A stretch of 9,479 bases of DNA from Chloroflexota bacterium (GTDB lineage: Bacteria; Chloroflexota; Dehalococcoidia; SM23-28-2; HRBIN24), in NCBI GenBank assembly GCA_030550295.1, contig JAUQPQ010000062.1, positions 1 to 9,479 on the forward strand, in the 5' to 3' direction. The notes beneath the pieces were generated by a model, which was not told the DNA's origin, did not search any database, and worked only from the letters and a program-made list of their open reading frames with translations. This document shows, piece after piece, positions 1 through 5,520 of this stretch (position 1 is its first letter; each line of letters begins with the position of its first letter). The position numbers and the translations under genes were made by a program.

Positions 1-446
1 ACCCGGTCGCGTTTAGGTTGCAGCCTGGCAGCCGCCTCAGGCGGTAGGGCGCGACGTTCTCGCAAGAAGGCGGTAACCCGGGTCTGGCTCGCCTCTATAG
101 CCTCCATCTGGGCCCGCAGGAATTTCCGGAGCTTCTCCTGAGGGGAGATGGGGGCAGAGGCTACTTTCTCTAGCTGCGCCAGAAGGCTATCGATGAAGGA
201 GTCGTGGATCTCCACAAGGAGATCAGCTTTGCTGCGTAGGTAGTAGTACAGGGTACCTAAGGAGACGCCGAGGCGTCGGGCCAGCTCACGCATGGAGGCG
301 GCATGGTATCCTTTCTCCAGAAAGAGCCTGGCCGCCTCTTCTACCACCGCCTCCCGTCGCCGGGGAAGGGGCCTTTGCGTTTCCCCTCTAGATGGCGTCG
401 TCAATTGGCCTTCAGGGTCTTTGGGTTCCCAGCTCATGGGCGTCAT
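1..446 (-). CDS. TetR/AcrR-family transcriptional regulator (C-terminus cut by window edge)
   Basis: Probable DNA-binding repressor that responds to a ligand, likely an acyl-CoA or free acid of the adjacent pathway (inference). 148 complete codons are visible. A TetR_N helix-turn-helix spans about residues 31-78: helix 1 EEAARLF, then SMRELARRLGVSLGTLYYYL (51-70) with the family-typical GTLYYY recognition-helix segment and the following K73 and DLL. Residues 1-30 are a Pro/Arg-rich, probably disordered leader. The ligand-binding domain begins near residue 80 and continues beyond position 1. Start chosen at ATG 446; ATG 437 is an in-frame alternative, and neither has a strong Shine-Dalgarno (only a weak GGGGA about 12 nt upstream of 446). 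It lies 25 nt after the enoyl-CoA hydratase-like gene in the same direction, so it is probably the last visible member of that operon, consistent with autoregulation. Family assignment is firm; the ligand is unknown. Confidence 0.88.
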   Translation of the reverse strand, partial: MTPMSWEPKDPEGQLTTPSRGETQRPLPRRREAVVEEAARLFLEKGYHAASMRELARRLGVSLGTLYYYLRSKADLLVEIHDSFIDSLLAQLEKVASAPISPQEKLRKFLRAQMEAIEASQTRVTAFLRERRALPPEAAARLQPKRDR

Positions 447-471
447 CTTAGGCCGTCCCCGGCAGGCGGCA

Positions 472-1251
472 CTAGAAGGTGGGCCTCCTCCTTTCAAGGA
501 AGGCGGCCAGGCCTTCCCTCACGTCCTGGGAGGTGGCAAGATAACAGGAAGCTGCGCTTATCTCGAGACGGACGGCAGCAGACAAGGGAAGGTTTAGTCC
601 CTCCAAGGCGGTGCGCTTGATCTGGCCCAAGGCCTGTCTGCTCTTACTCCTGAGATCTGAGAGGAGAGATTCCAGCTCCTCCTCCAGCTTGTCGGCAGGC
701 ACTGCCTTGTAGACTAGTCCCCACGCCTCTGCCTCCTTGCCTGTGATCCAGCGTCCAGTGAGGAGGAGGGCCATGGCCCGAGGCCACCCTAGCTTGCGGG
801 GGAGGCGCTGGGTGTTGCCGCCGCCAGGCATGAGGGCGAAGTTTATATGCTGGTCGCCTATGCGGGCGTCCTCGGCTGCCAGGACGATGTCACAGGCCAT
901 GGCCAGCTCCAGGCCCCCGGCCAGGCAGTAGCCATGGATCACCGCCACAGTGGCCAAGGGGAGCTCCTCCAAGGCGAAAAGGACTCGGTTCAGCTTCTCT
1001 ATGTATGGCACCAGCGCCCCTGCTGGGTCCTCCAGGCCCCTTTCGCTGATGAACTTCAGGTCGGCCCCGGCTGAGAAAGAGGGGCCGGCTCCTTTGATCA
1101 CCAAGGCCCTCAGCTCCTCATCGGCCCCTGCCTGGGCCACCACCTCCCCCAGCTCCTCTATCAGCTGGGGGCTGAGAGCGTTATGGACGTGAGGACGATT
1201 GAGGGTGGCGTAGCTTACCCGGTCCCGCTTCTCATAGATCACCTCGGCCAT
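472..1251 (-). CDS. Enoyl-CoA hydratase/isomerase (crotonase) family protein
   Basis: 259 residues, normal crotonase length. The fold would bind an acyl-CoA thioester and, if a true hydratase, add water to the enoyl-CoA made by the neighbouring acyl-CoA dehydrogenase. Visible signatures: N-terminal TLNRP (16-20), first oxyanion-hole segment SAGADLK (60-66), second oxyanion-hole segment CLAGGLELAMACD (109-121), and PGGGNTQRLPR (142-152). Glu115 matches the first catalytic Glu of rat mitochondrial hydratase (Glu144). The second catalytic Glu (rat Glu164) aligns with His135 in IGDQHINFALMP, so the chemistry may differ from classic hydration. Start ATG 1251 has AAGGAGGG 4 nt upstream. It is 13 nt downstream of the acyl-CoA dehydrogenase and 25 nt upstream of the TetR gene. 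Candidate roles are a BadK-like hydratase, an isomerase or another crotonase; substrate not determined. Confidence 0.9.
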   Translation of the reverse strand: MAEVIYEKRDRVSYATLNRPHVHNALSPQLIEELGEVVAQAGADEELRALVIKGAGPSFSAGADLKFISERGLEDPAGALVPYIEKLNRVLFALEELPLATVAVIHGYCLAGGLELAMACDIVLAAEDARIGDQHINFALMPGGGNTQRLPRKLGWPRAMALLLTGRWITGKEAEAWGLVYKAVPADKLEEELESLLSDLRSKSRQALGQIKRTALEGLNLPLSAAVRLEISAASCYLATSQDVREGLAAFLERRRPTF

Positions 1252-1263
1252 CTCTCCCTCCTT
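1252..1263 (-). promoter_or_regulatory. Shine-Dalgarno of the crotonase-family gene
   Basis: On the minus strand AAGGAGGG (1256-1263) sits in the 13-nt gap after the acyl-CoA dehydrogenase stop codon, 4 nt before ATG 1251. It supports independent initiation within the operon. Confidence 0.8.
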
Positions 1264-1264
1264 C

Positions 1265-2410
1265 CTAGCGGGGCAAGTACTCCCTCCCGAAGGTCTCGCG
1301 GGCGATGATGAGCTTCATGATCTCAGGGGTGCCGTCGCCTATTTCCAGCCCCAAAACATCCCTTAGCCTCTGCTCTAGGGGCAGGTCCTGGGAGTAGCCG
1401 TAGTGGCCATGGAGGATGATGCAGGCCCGGATGGCGTCTACCGCCACCATGCCGGAAAACCATTTGGCCATGGCCGCCTCTCGCACGTGGGGAAGGCCCT
1501 GATCCTTCAGCCAAAGGGCCCGGTAGCAGAGGAGCCTAGCCGCCTCTAGCCTGGTCAGGTGTTCAGCTATTTGGAAGGCCACCCCCTGGAAGGTGGCCAA
1601 AGGCCTGCCAAAGGCCCTCCTACCCTTCAGGTACCCTACCGTCTCCTCCAGGGACTGGAGGGCAGCCCCTAAACAACAGAGGCCGATGATGGCCCGGTTG
1701 AAGTCGAACGCCCCCATGGCCAGATAGAACCCCTGGCCCTCACGTCCTATGAGGTAAGTGGCCGGCACTTTCACTCCCGAGAAGAAGAGGGAGCCCCTTT
1801 GAGTCAGCCTCTCCCCTGGGCTACGGTAGACGGAGCGGGAGACCCCAGGCAGATGCAAGGGCACTAGAAGGCACGAGATACCCCTTGCCCCCTCCTCGCC
1901 GGTGCGAGCGAATACCACCGCCACATCGGCCTGGCCGGCGAAGGTGATGGAGGCCTTCTCGCCGTCCAGAACGTAATAGTCCCCTTCCCTTCTGGCCCTC
2001 GTCCTTATGTGGGCAGCATCTGAACCTGCATCAGGCTCGGTCAGGGCGAAGGCGAAGATCTTTTCTCCGCTCACCAGGGGCGGATACCACTCCTTTTGAA
2101 GGGAACTAGGTGCCAGACGCAGCAGCTCGCCCCAAATGTTCCAGATCTGCAGAAAGAGGGTACAGTTGAAGTCGGCCCTCCCTACCTCCTCGGCAGCGAT
2201 ACCGCATTGAACGTAGCTGGCGTCCTGGCCTCCCCACTCGATAGGGGCACGCATCCCCGTAAGCCCCACCTGGGCCATCGCTTTCAGCTTCTCCTTGGGG
2301 AAAGGCTCGCCCCTGTCCCAACGGACGTAGTGTGGTGCTAGCTCCTCCTGGGCGAAGCGCCTGACTATACTTTGGAACGCCTCTTCCTCGGGGGAGAAAG
2401 AGAATTCCAT
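1265..2410 (-). CDS. Acyl-CoA dehydrogenase, FAD-dependent
   Basis: 381 residues, the usual length for the family. Oxidises an acyl-CoA to the 2,3-enoyl-CoA, passing electrons from FAD to an electron-transfer flavoprotein (family knowledge); cytosolic, no signal or membrane segment seen. Order of parts: N-terminal helical domain 1-115; beta domain with the conserved LTEPDAGSD (123-131) and the second signature around YVLDGEKASITFAGQADV (146-163); C-terminal helical domain 230-381 with the FAD-binding RRAFGRPLATFQGVAFQIAE (264-283). In the C-terminal signature IGDGTPEIMKLIIARE (357-372), Asp359 occupies the place of the catalytic Glu of short/medium-chain enzymes (EGTxxI). Start ATG 2410 is 9 nt after the SDR stop, with GAGGT overlapping that stop. 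Asp at this position and the SDR neighbour recall AliB-type cyclohexanecarboxyl-CoA dehydrogenases, but the substrate is inference. Confidence 0.93.
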   Translation of the reverse strand: MEFSFSPEEEAFQSIVRRFAQEELAPHYVRWDRGEPFPKEKLKAMAQVGLTGMRAPIEWGGQDASYVQCGIAAEEVGRADFNCTLFLQIWNIWGELLRLAPSSLQKEWYPPLVSGEKIFAFALTEPDAGSDAAHIRTRARREGDYYVLDGEKASITFAGQADVAVVFARTGEEGARGISCLLVPLHLPGVSRSVYRSPGERLTQRGSLFFSGVKVPATYLIGREGQGFYLAMGAFDFNRAIIGLCCLGAALQSLEETVGYLKGRRAFGRPLATFQGVAFQIAEHLTRLEAARLLCYRALWLKDQGLPHVREAAMAKWFSGMVAVDAIRACIILHGHYGYSQDLPLEQRLRDVLGLEIGDGTPEIMKLIIARETFGREYLPR

Positions 2411-2419
2411 ACTGTTACC

Positions 2420-3220
2420 TCACATCATGGTGTAGCCGCCACTTACAGAGAGGGTCTGGCCGGTGATGAAGCTAGCAGCGTCAGAGGCCAGAAACACCAC
2501 CGCCTTGGCCACCTCCTGGGGGGTAGCCAATCGGCGAAGGGGATAGGCGCGGATGATGCGCTCCCGCATCTCTGGGGCAGCGAAGCGGGCCACCTCAGTA
2601 GCCCCCCGCCACATGCTGTAGGACCCTACCTCCTCCTCCGTCTGGGGGATGGTGACCCCTGGGCAGACGCAGTTGACCCTGACGTTGTAGCGCCCGTATT
2701 CCCTGGCCAGGGCCTTAGTGAGGGCGATAACTCCTCCTTTGCACGCCGAATAGACCGCCTCCCGGTACTCCCCCATACGGCCGGCATCGGACCCGATGTT
2801 GACGATGGCCCCACCGCCCGCCTCTATCATGTGGGGCAGCACCGCGCGACAGCAGTTGATCACCGACCACAGGTTAAGGCGCACCTTCTTTTCCATGTCC
2901 TCCCAACTGTCCTCCAGAAAGAGGCAGAGACGGTCCCAGCCCACGTTGTTCACCAGGACGTGGACCGCTCCCCACCTGGCCAGCACCTGTTTCACCATCG
3001 CCTCTACCTGCTCCCGGTCAGTGACATCGCAGGGAAGAAGTAGGGCATCAGGCGCCCCCATCTCCCGCGCCAGCGTCGTCACCCTTTCCCCAGCCTCCCG
3101 GTCGATCTCGGCCACTGCCACTTTTGCCCCCTCCTCAGCGAGGGCCAGGGTGATGGCCCTGCCAATGTTAGAGCCCCCTCCCGTGACGATGGCTACCTTA
3201 TCCCTAAGGCCCAAGTCCAT
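2420..3220 (-). CDS. Short-chain dehydrogenase/reductase, BadH-like (3-hydroxyacyl-CoA or alcohol dehydrogenase)
   Basis: 266-residue classical SDR. Likely oxidises a hydroxyacyl-CoA or other secondary alcohol with NAD(P)+. Visible: Rossmann motif TGGGSNIG (13-20), D65 in PCDVTD, NNVG (91-94), N116, catalytic S144 in NIGSD, Y157 and K161 in YSACK, PG motif at 187-188, and the C-terminal SDASFITGQ-like and SVSGGYTMM segments. The NNVGWD segment, the SDAGRMGEYREAVYSACKGG stretch and the SVSGG-TM ending closely resemble, from memory, BadH (2-hydroxycyclohexanecarboxyl-CoA dehydrogenase). Start: a GTG at 3241 would give 7 more residues, but AGGAGGTG lies 5 nt before ATG 3220, inside that extension, so ATG 3220 is preferred. 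First gene of a four-gene set, with a near-consensus promoter about 90 nt upstream. The SDR family is certain; the BadH role is a hypothesis. Confidence 0.93.
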   Translation of the reverse strand: MDLGLRDKVAIVTGGGSNIGRAITLALAEEGAKVAVAEIDREAGERVTTLAREMGAPDALLLPCDVTDREQVEAMVKQVLARWGAVHVLVNNVGWDRLCLFLEDSWEDMEKKVRLNLWSVINCCRAVLPHMIEAGGGAIVNIGSDAGRMGEYREAVYSACKGGVIALTKALAREYGRYNVRVNCVCPGVTIPQTEEEVGSYSMWRGATEVARFAAPEMRERIIRAYPLRRLATPQEVAKAVVFLASDAASFITGQTLSVSGGYTMM

Positions 3221-3225
3221 CACTG

Positions 3226-3233
3226 CACCTCCT
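3226..3233 (-). promoter_or_regulatory. Shine-Dalgarno fixing the SDR start
   Basis: AGGAGGTG on the minus strand, 5 nt upstream of ATG 3220. It falls inside the coding sequence of the longer GTG-3241 version, which is the reason for rejecting that version. Confidence 0.85.
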
Positions 3234-3283
3234 ACTAGCACCCCATGAAGCCAGTCGAGTGTGGGAGCTGCGCCGTCTTAAAC

Positions 3284-3300
3284 GCGCGGCCCTGCCGCGC
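3284..3300 (-). promoter_or_regulatory. GC-rich palindrome at the SDR operon transcription start (candidate operator or leader hairpin)
   Basis: Perfect inverted repeat, 7-bp arms GCGCGGC and GCCGCGC around a 3-nt centre (17 bp). It begins only a few bases downstream of the predicted transcription start near 3303. The size and location suit a dimeric repressor such as the TetR protein at the operon's end; it would also fold as a stable hairpin at the mRNA 5' end, followed by GTTT. Function is inference. Confidence 0.5.
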
Positions 3301-3309
3301 ATCGTCCCC

Positions 3310-3338
3310 ATTTTAAGGAGGGAAGTAAGGGGTGTCAA
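3310..3338 (-). promoter_or_regulatory. Candidate sigma-70-type promoter of the SDR/acyl-CoA dehydrogenase operon
   Basis: On the minus strand, -35 TTGACA (3333-3338, perfect) and -10 TAAAAT (3310-3315, five of six) are separated by exactly 17 bp. Predicted start near 3303, giving a leader of roughly 83 nt to ATG 3220. Strength suggests a normally strong promoter held down by a repressor. Confidence 0.75.
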
Positions 3339-3474
3339 TCAATCGTCCGGCTGAATAAAGGGAATTGGCCGACAGTTACGGGCTTGACCTTTGGGTGGTG
3401 GAGTGCCCAGTTCCTCTTCTGCCCCAGTTTGGAGCTCAGGCCATGGGGGGACAGGATTGCAGTCTGTATTTACC
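3339..3474. other. Intergenic stretch between the catabolic operon promoter and tRNA-Ser
   Basis: No gene, clear terminator with a T-run, or convincing second promoter was seen. A TTGACC on the plus strand at about 3384 has no matching -10. The tRNA transcript, read leftward, could run through this stretch towards the SDR operon. Confidence 0.5.
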
Positions 3475-3567
3475 TGGCGGAGGGAGCGGGATTCGAACCC
3501 GCGAGGGGGCTTTTAGCCCCCCACCCGCTTAGCAGGCGGGCGCACTCGGCCACTGTGCGATCCCTCC
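3475..3567 (-). tRNA. tRNA-Ser (anticodon GCU)
   Basis: Read on the minus strand. Acceptor stem GGAGGGA/TCCCTCC, discriminator G and an encoded CCA (3475-3477). D arm GCAC...GTGC with GGCCGAGT; anticodon stem CCCGC/GCGGG enclosing CTGCTAA, i.e. anticodon GCT, reading AGC/AGU Ser codons. A long class II variable arm (GGGGGCT/AGCCCCC with an AAA loop) is diagnostic for Ser/Leu, and the T arm is GCGGG-TTCGAAT-CCCGC. All stems pair perfectly. 93 nt including CCA. It has its own promoter and diverges from the PHP gene. Confidence 0.97.
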
Positions 3568-3582
3568 CCCTGCCACTTTATC

Positions 3583-3609
3583 ATTATACGGGGAGGCCGT
3601 CCATGGCAA
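3583..3609 (-). promoter_or_regulatory. Candidate promoter of tRNA-Ser
   Basis: On the minus strand a perfect -10 TATAAT (3583-3588) lies 15 nt upstream of the mature tRNA 5' end; -35 candidate TTGCCA (3604-3609) with a short 15-bp spacer. Start expected near 3576, leaving a precursor leader of about 9 nt for RNase P to remove. Confidence 0.7.
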
Positions 3610-3624
3610 GGCCCCCGGCCCTTT

Positions 3625-3651
3625 TTGCCCACTCCATTCACCTGATATACT
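3625..3651 (+). promoter_or_regulatory. Extended -10 promoter of the PHP gene, placed for leaderless transcription
   Basis: TGATATACT (3643-3651) matches an extended -10 (TGn plus TATACT, five of six to TATAAT). A weak -35, TTGCCC, is at 3625-3630 (15-bp spacer). Only 9 nt separate the -10 from ATG 3661, so transcription should begin at or within about 3 nt of the start codon. No Shine-Dalgarno is present. Confidence 0.65.
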
Positions 3652-3660
3652 CTGTAGCAA

Positions 3661-4347
3661 ATGAGGGAACCGTCCCCTTTTCCCATCTATGACTTTCACA
3701 CCCATTCCACCCTCTCCGATGGTGCCCTTTCCCCTTTAGAGGTGATCCGCCGGGCCCATGTGGCCAGTTACGCCGTGGTGGCCGTTACCGATCACGTGGG
3801 GCCTGGAGGGATAACGCGCGTGTTACCGGAGCTGGTGCGTGACTGCCAGGTGGCATCTCAAGAGTGGCCCATCCTGGCCCTACCTGGGGTGGAACTCACC
3901 CATGTGCCTCCGGGAGCTATCGGGGAGGCAGCGAAGGCCTCCTACGAAGCGGGTGCCCTAATAGTAGTGGTCCATGGCGAGACCCTTGATGAGCCCGTGG
4001 CGCCCGGCACCAACAAGGCCGCCATCGAGTCAGGCCTGGTGGACATCCTGGCCCACCCAGGCCTTATCACTTTAGATGAGGCACGCTTGGCCGCCCAGAA
4101 AGGGGTATTTCTAGAGCTTTCAGCGAAGCCAGCCCATGCCGTGGCCAACGGCCATGTGGCCAGGATGGCCAAGATGGCCGATGCCCCCCTCATCATCAAC
4201 TCCGATAATCACTCCCTGGACTTCCTGACCCCCAAACGAATAAGGGATATCATTTTGGGGGCAGGGCTGACAGAGGAAGACATAGAAGAGATAGCCTTCC
4301 ACAATCCCCGTCGACTTCTGGAGCGCGTCCTTTCCCGCAGGCGATAA
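3661..4347 (+). CDS. PHP-domain metal-dependent phosphoesterase (histidinol-phosphatase-like)
   Basis: 228 residues. PHP-family hydrolases bind two or three metal ions and cleave phosphomonoesters or nucleotide phosphodiesters. Visible ligands: DFHTH (11-15, H13 and H15), D20 in LSDG, TDH (43-45), E78 in GVELTH, H105 in VHGE, H132 in AHPG and SDNH (181-184, D182 and H184). All expected motifs are present and in order, so it should be active. The full-length protein is essentially the bare PHP fold; it resembles proteins annotated as histidinol phosphate phosphatase domain-containing, but there is no histidine gene nearby, so the substrate is unknown. An in-frame TAG at 3655-3657 leaves ATG 3661 as the first possible ATG. 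No Shine-Dalgarno, and the promoter is adjacent (see promoter entry). It converges on the zinc-ribbon gene across a hairpin. Confidence 0.9.
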   Translation: MREPSPFPIYDFHTHSTLSDGALSPLEVIRRAHVASYAVVAVTDHVGPGGITRVLPELVRDCQVASQEWPILALPGVELTHVPPGAIGEAAKASYEAGALIVVVHGETLDEPVAPGTNKAAIESGLVDILAHPGLITLDEARLAAQKGVFLELSAKPAHAVANGHVARMAKMADAPLIINSDNHSLDFLTPKRIRDIILGAGLTEEDIEEIAFHNPRRLLERVLSRRR

Positions 4348-4351
4348 CACG

Positions 4352-4386
4352 AGGCAGGTAGCAGGGCTAGGCCCCGCTACCTGCCT
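4352..4386. terminator. Strong hairpin between convergent genes (probable bidirectional terminator)
   Basis: Perfect 11-bp stem AGGCAGGTAGC (4352-4362) with GCTACCTGCCT (4376-4386), continued after one A-C mismatch by GGGC/GCCC and a 3-nt TAG loop. It begins 4 nt after the PHP stop and ends 9 nt from the zinc-ribbon stop, so it can serve both. Neither side has a real T-tract, so it is a non-canonical terminator or a 3'-end-stabilising stem. Confidence 0.65.
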
Positions 4387-4395
4387 AATCCATCC

Positions 4396-4536
4396 TTAAG
4401 ACTTGCCGATGCGGTACATAACGGTACCGCAGACGGGACAGGTACCCTTGACGGCAGGGCGACCGTTCTTAAGGGTGACAGGCTGAGGATTGCGCATCTC
4501 ACGCATGGTCCTGCACTTGAGACAGTACGCCTGCAT
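4396..4536 (-). CDS. 46-residue CX2C-CX2C zinc-ribbon protein (DUF5679-like)
   Basis: Small protein beginning MQAYCLKCR and ending YRIGKS. Two knuckles, CLKC (C5, C8) and CPVC (C33, C36), are 24 residues apart with a basic, Gly/Pro-containing middle (KNGRPAVKGT), typical of a zinc ribbon that could bind nucleic acid or protein. From memory it matches the DUF5679 type common in Chloroflexota, often preserved as a stand-alone gene; no function is known to me. Reality of the gene is supported by a perfect AGGAGGTGAC ending 4 nt before ATG 4536, a candidate promoter (4579-4606), conserved cysteine spacing and a terminator-like hairpin just after the stop. It lies 99 nt downstream of truB in the same direction. 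Too short for many gene-callers. Confidence 0.88.
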   Translation of the reverse strand: MQAYCLKCRTMREMRNPQPVTLKNGRPAVKGTCPVCGTVMYRIGKS

Positions 4537-4540
4537 CGCC

Positions 4541-4550
4541 GTCACCTCCT
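4541..4550 (-). promoter_or_regulatory. Shine-Dalgarno of the zinc-ribbon gene
   Basis: AGGAGGTGAC on the minus strand, 4 nt before ATG 4536. It is complementary to the 16S rRNA 3' end over its whole length, which suggests high translation. Confidence 0.85.
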
Positions 4551-4578
4551 ATCGTAATTAGCTATTTCCTTGGCCATT

Positions 4579-4606
4579 AGGATAACCATATTTGGCCCCT
4601 TGTCAA
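4579..4606 (-). promoter_or_regulatory. Candidate promoter of the zinc-ribbon gene
   Basis: Minus strand -35 TTGACA (4601-4606, perfect), 16-bp spacer, -10 TATCCT (4579-4584, four of six). It lies wholly in the gap after truB. A 7-bp inverted repeat (CCATATT 4586-4592, AATATGG 4605-4611) brackets the spacer and overlaps the -35. Confidence 0.6.
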
Positions 4607-4611
4607 TATGG
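4586..4611. repeat. Inverted repeat over the zinc-ribbon promoter (operator-like)
   Basis: CCATATT and AATATGG, perfect 7-bp arms with a 12-bp centre, about one to two helical turns apart. A regulator bound here would block the -35 and spacer. No cognate regulator is identified. Confidence 0.4.
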
Positions 4612-4635
4612 CCTAGGGCGCAAAAGGGGTAGAAG

Positions 4636-5517
4636 TCAGGGGGCGAAGACGGTCTCGGGCCGCCATAGGCCCTGCTGAGGGTCCCAACGCAAAATGGCCA
4701 CCAGGGCCCCATCTGGGCCATAGGCCCGCGCCCTCTCCCCGTCGCCTGGACGGCAGATGGGCCGGCCATTGACCACTGCTGCCACCTCCTCAGGCCCTAG
4801 GGAGATGGCTAGCATGTAGCTTAGGCCAGCGTCCAAAGGCAAAAGGCGATGGGACCACTGAGCCCTGCCGATCTCCTCTTCCAGCAGCGAAAGGGGGATG
4901 GACTCTTCCACGGTGAAGGGCCCCACAGCCGTGCGCATTAGCCACCGTACATAGGCGCCGCACCCTAGCTTTAATCCCAGCTCATGGACTAAAGAGCGCA
5001 CGTAGGTGCCTTGACTACACTCCACCTCCAAAAAGAGCTCCGGCAGTCGGAACTCCAAGAGCTGGAACCGGTACACCTCTACCCAACGGGGCGGGGGCTG
5101 GACAGATTGCCCAGAGCGGGCATAGACGTAAGCAGGTTTTCCCTTCACCTTGACGGCGCTATAGGAAGGGGGTTGCTGCAAGAAGCGCCCCGTCATCTCC
5201 GCCAAGGCCTTATGCACTGCTCCTTCATCTATACCCCATGGATCTGCCTCCCAGACTACTTCCCCTTCTTCATCGTAGGTGGTAGTAGCCTTGCCCAGGT
5301 ATGCCCCCACCCTGTATGTCTTGGGGAGGGCCTGAAGGTAGCAAGAAAGCCTGGTGGCCCGACCTAAGAGAAGTAGAAGGACGCCACTAGCCAAGGGGTC
5401 GAGGGTGCCCGCATGGCCTATCCTCCTCAGACGCAGAAGGCGACGCAAACGGGCGACCACAGCAAAAGAGGTGGGGCCCACTGGTTTATAAACGTTGAGA
5501 ATGCCGTCCGTCGCCAA
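4636..5517 (-). CDS. truB: tRNA pseudouridine(55) synthase TruB
   Basis: Isomerises U55 in the T loop of tRNAs to pseudouridine. 293 residues, typical length. N-terminal GILNVYKPVGPTS (5-17), then the catalytic motif GHAGTLDPLASGVL (34-47) with nucleophile Asp40, TYRVGAYLGKATTTYDEEGEV (67-87), the PPSYSAVKVKGKPAY segment, and GTYVRSLVHELG in the second half. A C-terminal extension after about residue 235 looks like the PUA-like TruB C-terminal domain. The start is TTG 5517: the preferred frame begins 3 nt after the rbfA stop and no ATG or GTG occurs nearby, and GILNVYKP sits at the expected distance. Only a weak GCAGG precedes it, so translation may be coupled to rbfA. Last gene of the nusA cluster. 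Confidence 0.95.
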   Translation of the reverse strand: MATDGILNVYKPVGPTSFAVVARLRRLLRLRRIGHAGTLDPLASGVLLLLLGRATRLSCYLQALPKTYRVGAYLGKATTTYDEEGEVVWEADPWGIDEGAVHKALAEMTGRFLQQPPSYSAVKVKGKPAYVYARSGQSVQPPPRWVEVYRFQLLEFRLPELFLEVECSQGTYVRSLVHELGLKLGCGAYVRWLMRTAVGPFTVEESIPLSLLEEEIGRAQWSHRLLPLDAGLSYMLAISLGPEEVAAVVNGRPICRPGDGERARAYGPDGALVAILRWDPQQGLWRPETVFAP

Positions 5518-5520
5518 TGT

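Noticed and set aside
2372..3043. 223-codon plus-strand open frame opposite the SDR
   Set aside because: The opposite strand carries an intact SDR with all motifs. The frame has no recognisable domain or ribosome site.
3221..3241. GTG start at 3241 for the SDR
   Set aside because: The Shine-Dalgarno lies inside that extension and directs ATG 3220; the added residues match no SDR N-terminus.
3384..3692. Plus-strand open frame of 102 codons spanning the tRNA region
   Set aside because: It runs antisense through a complete tRNA-Ser and overlaps the PHP start; coding is implausible.
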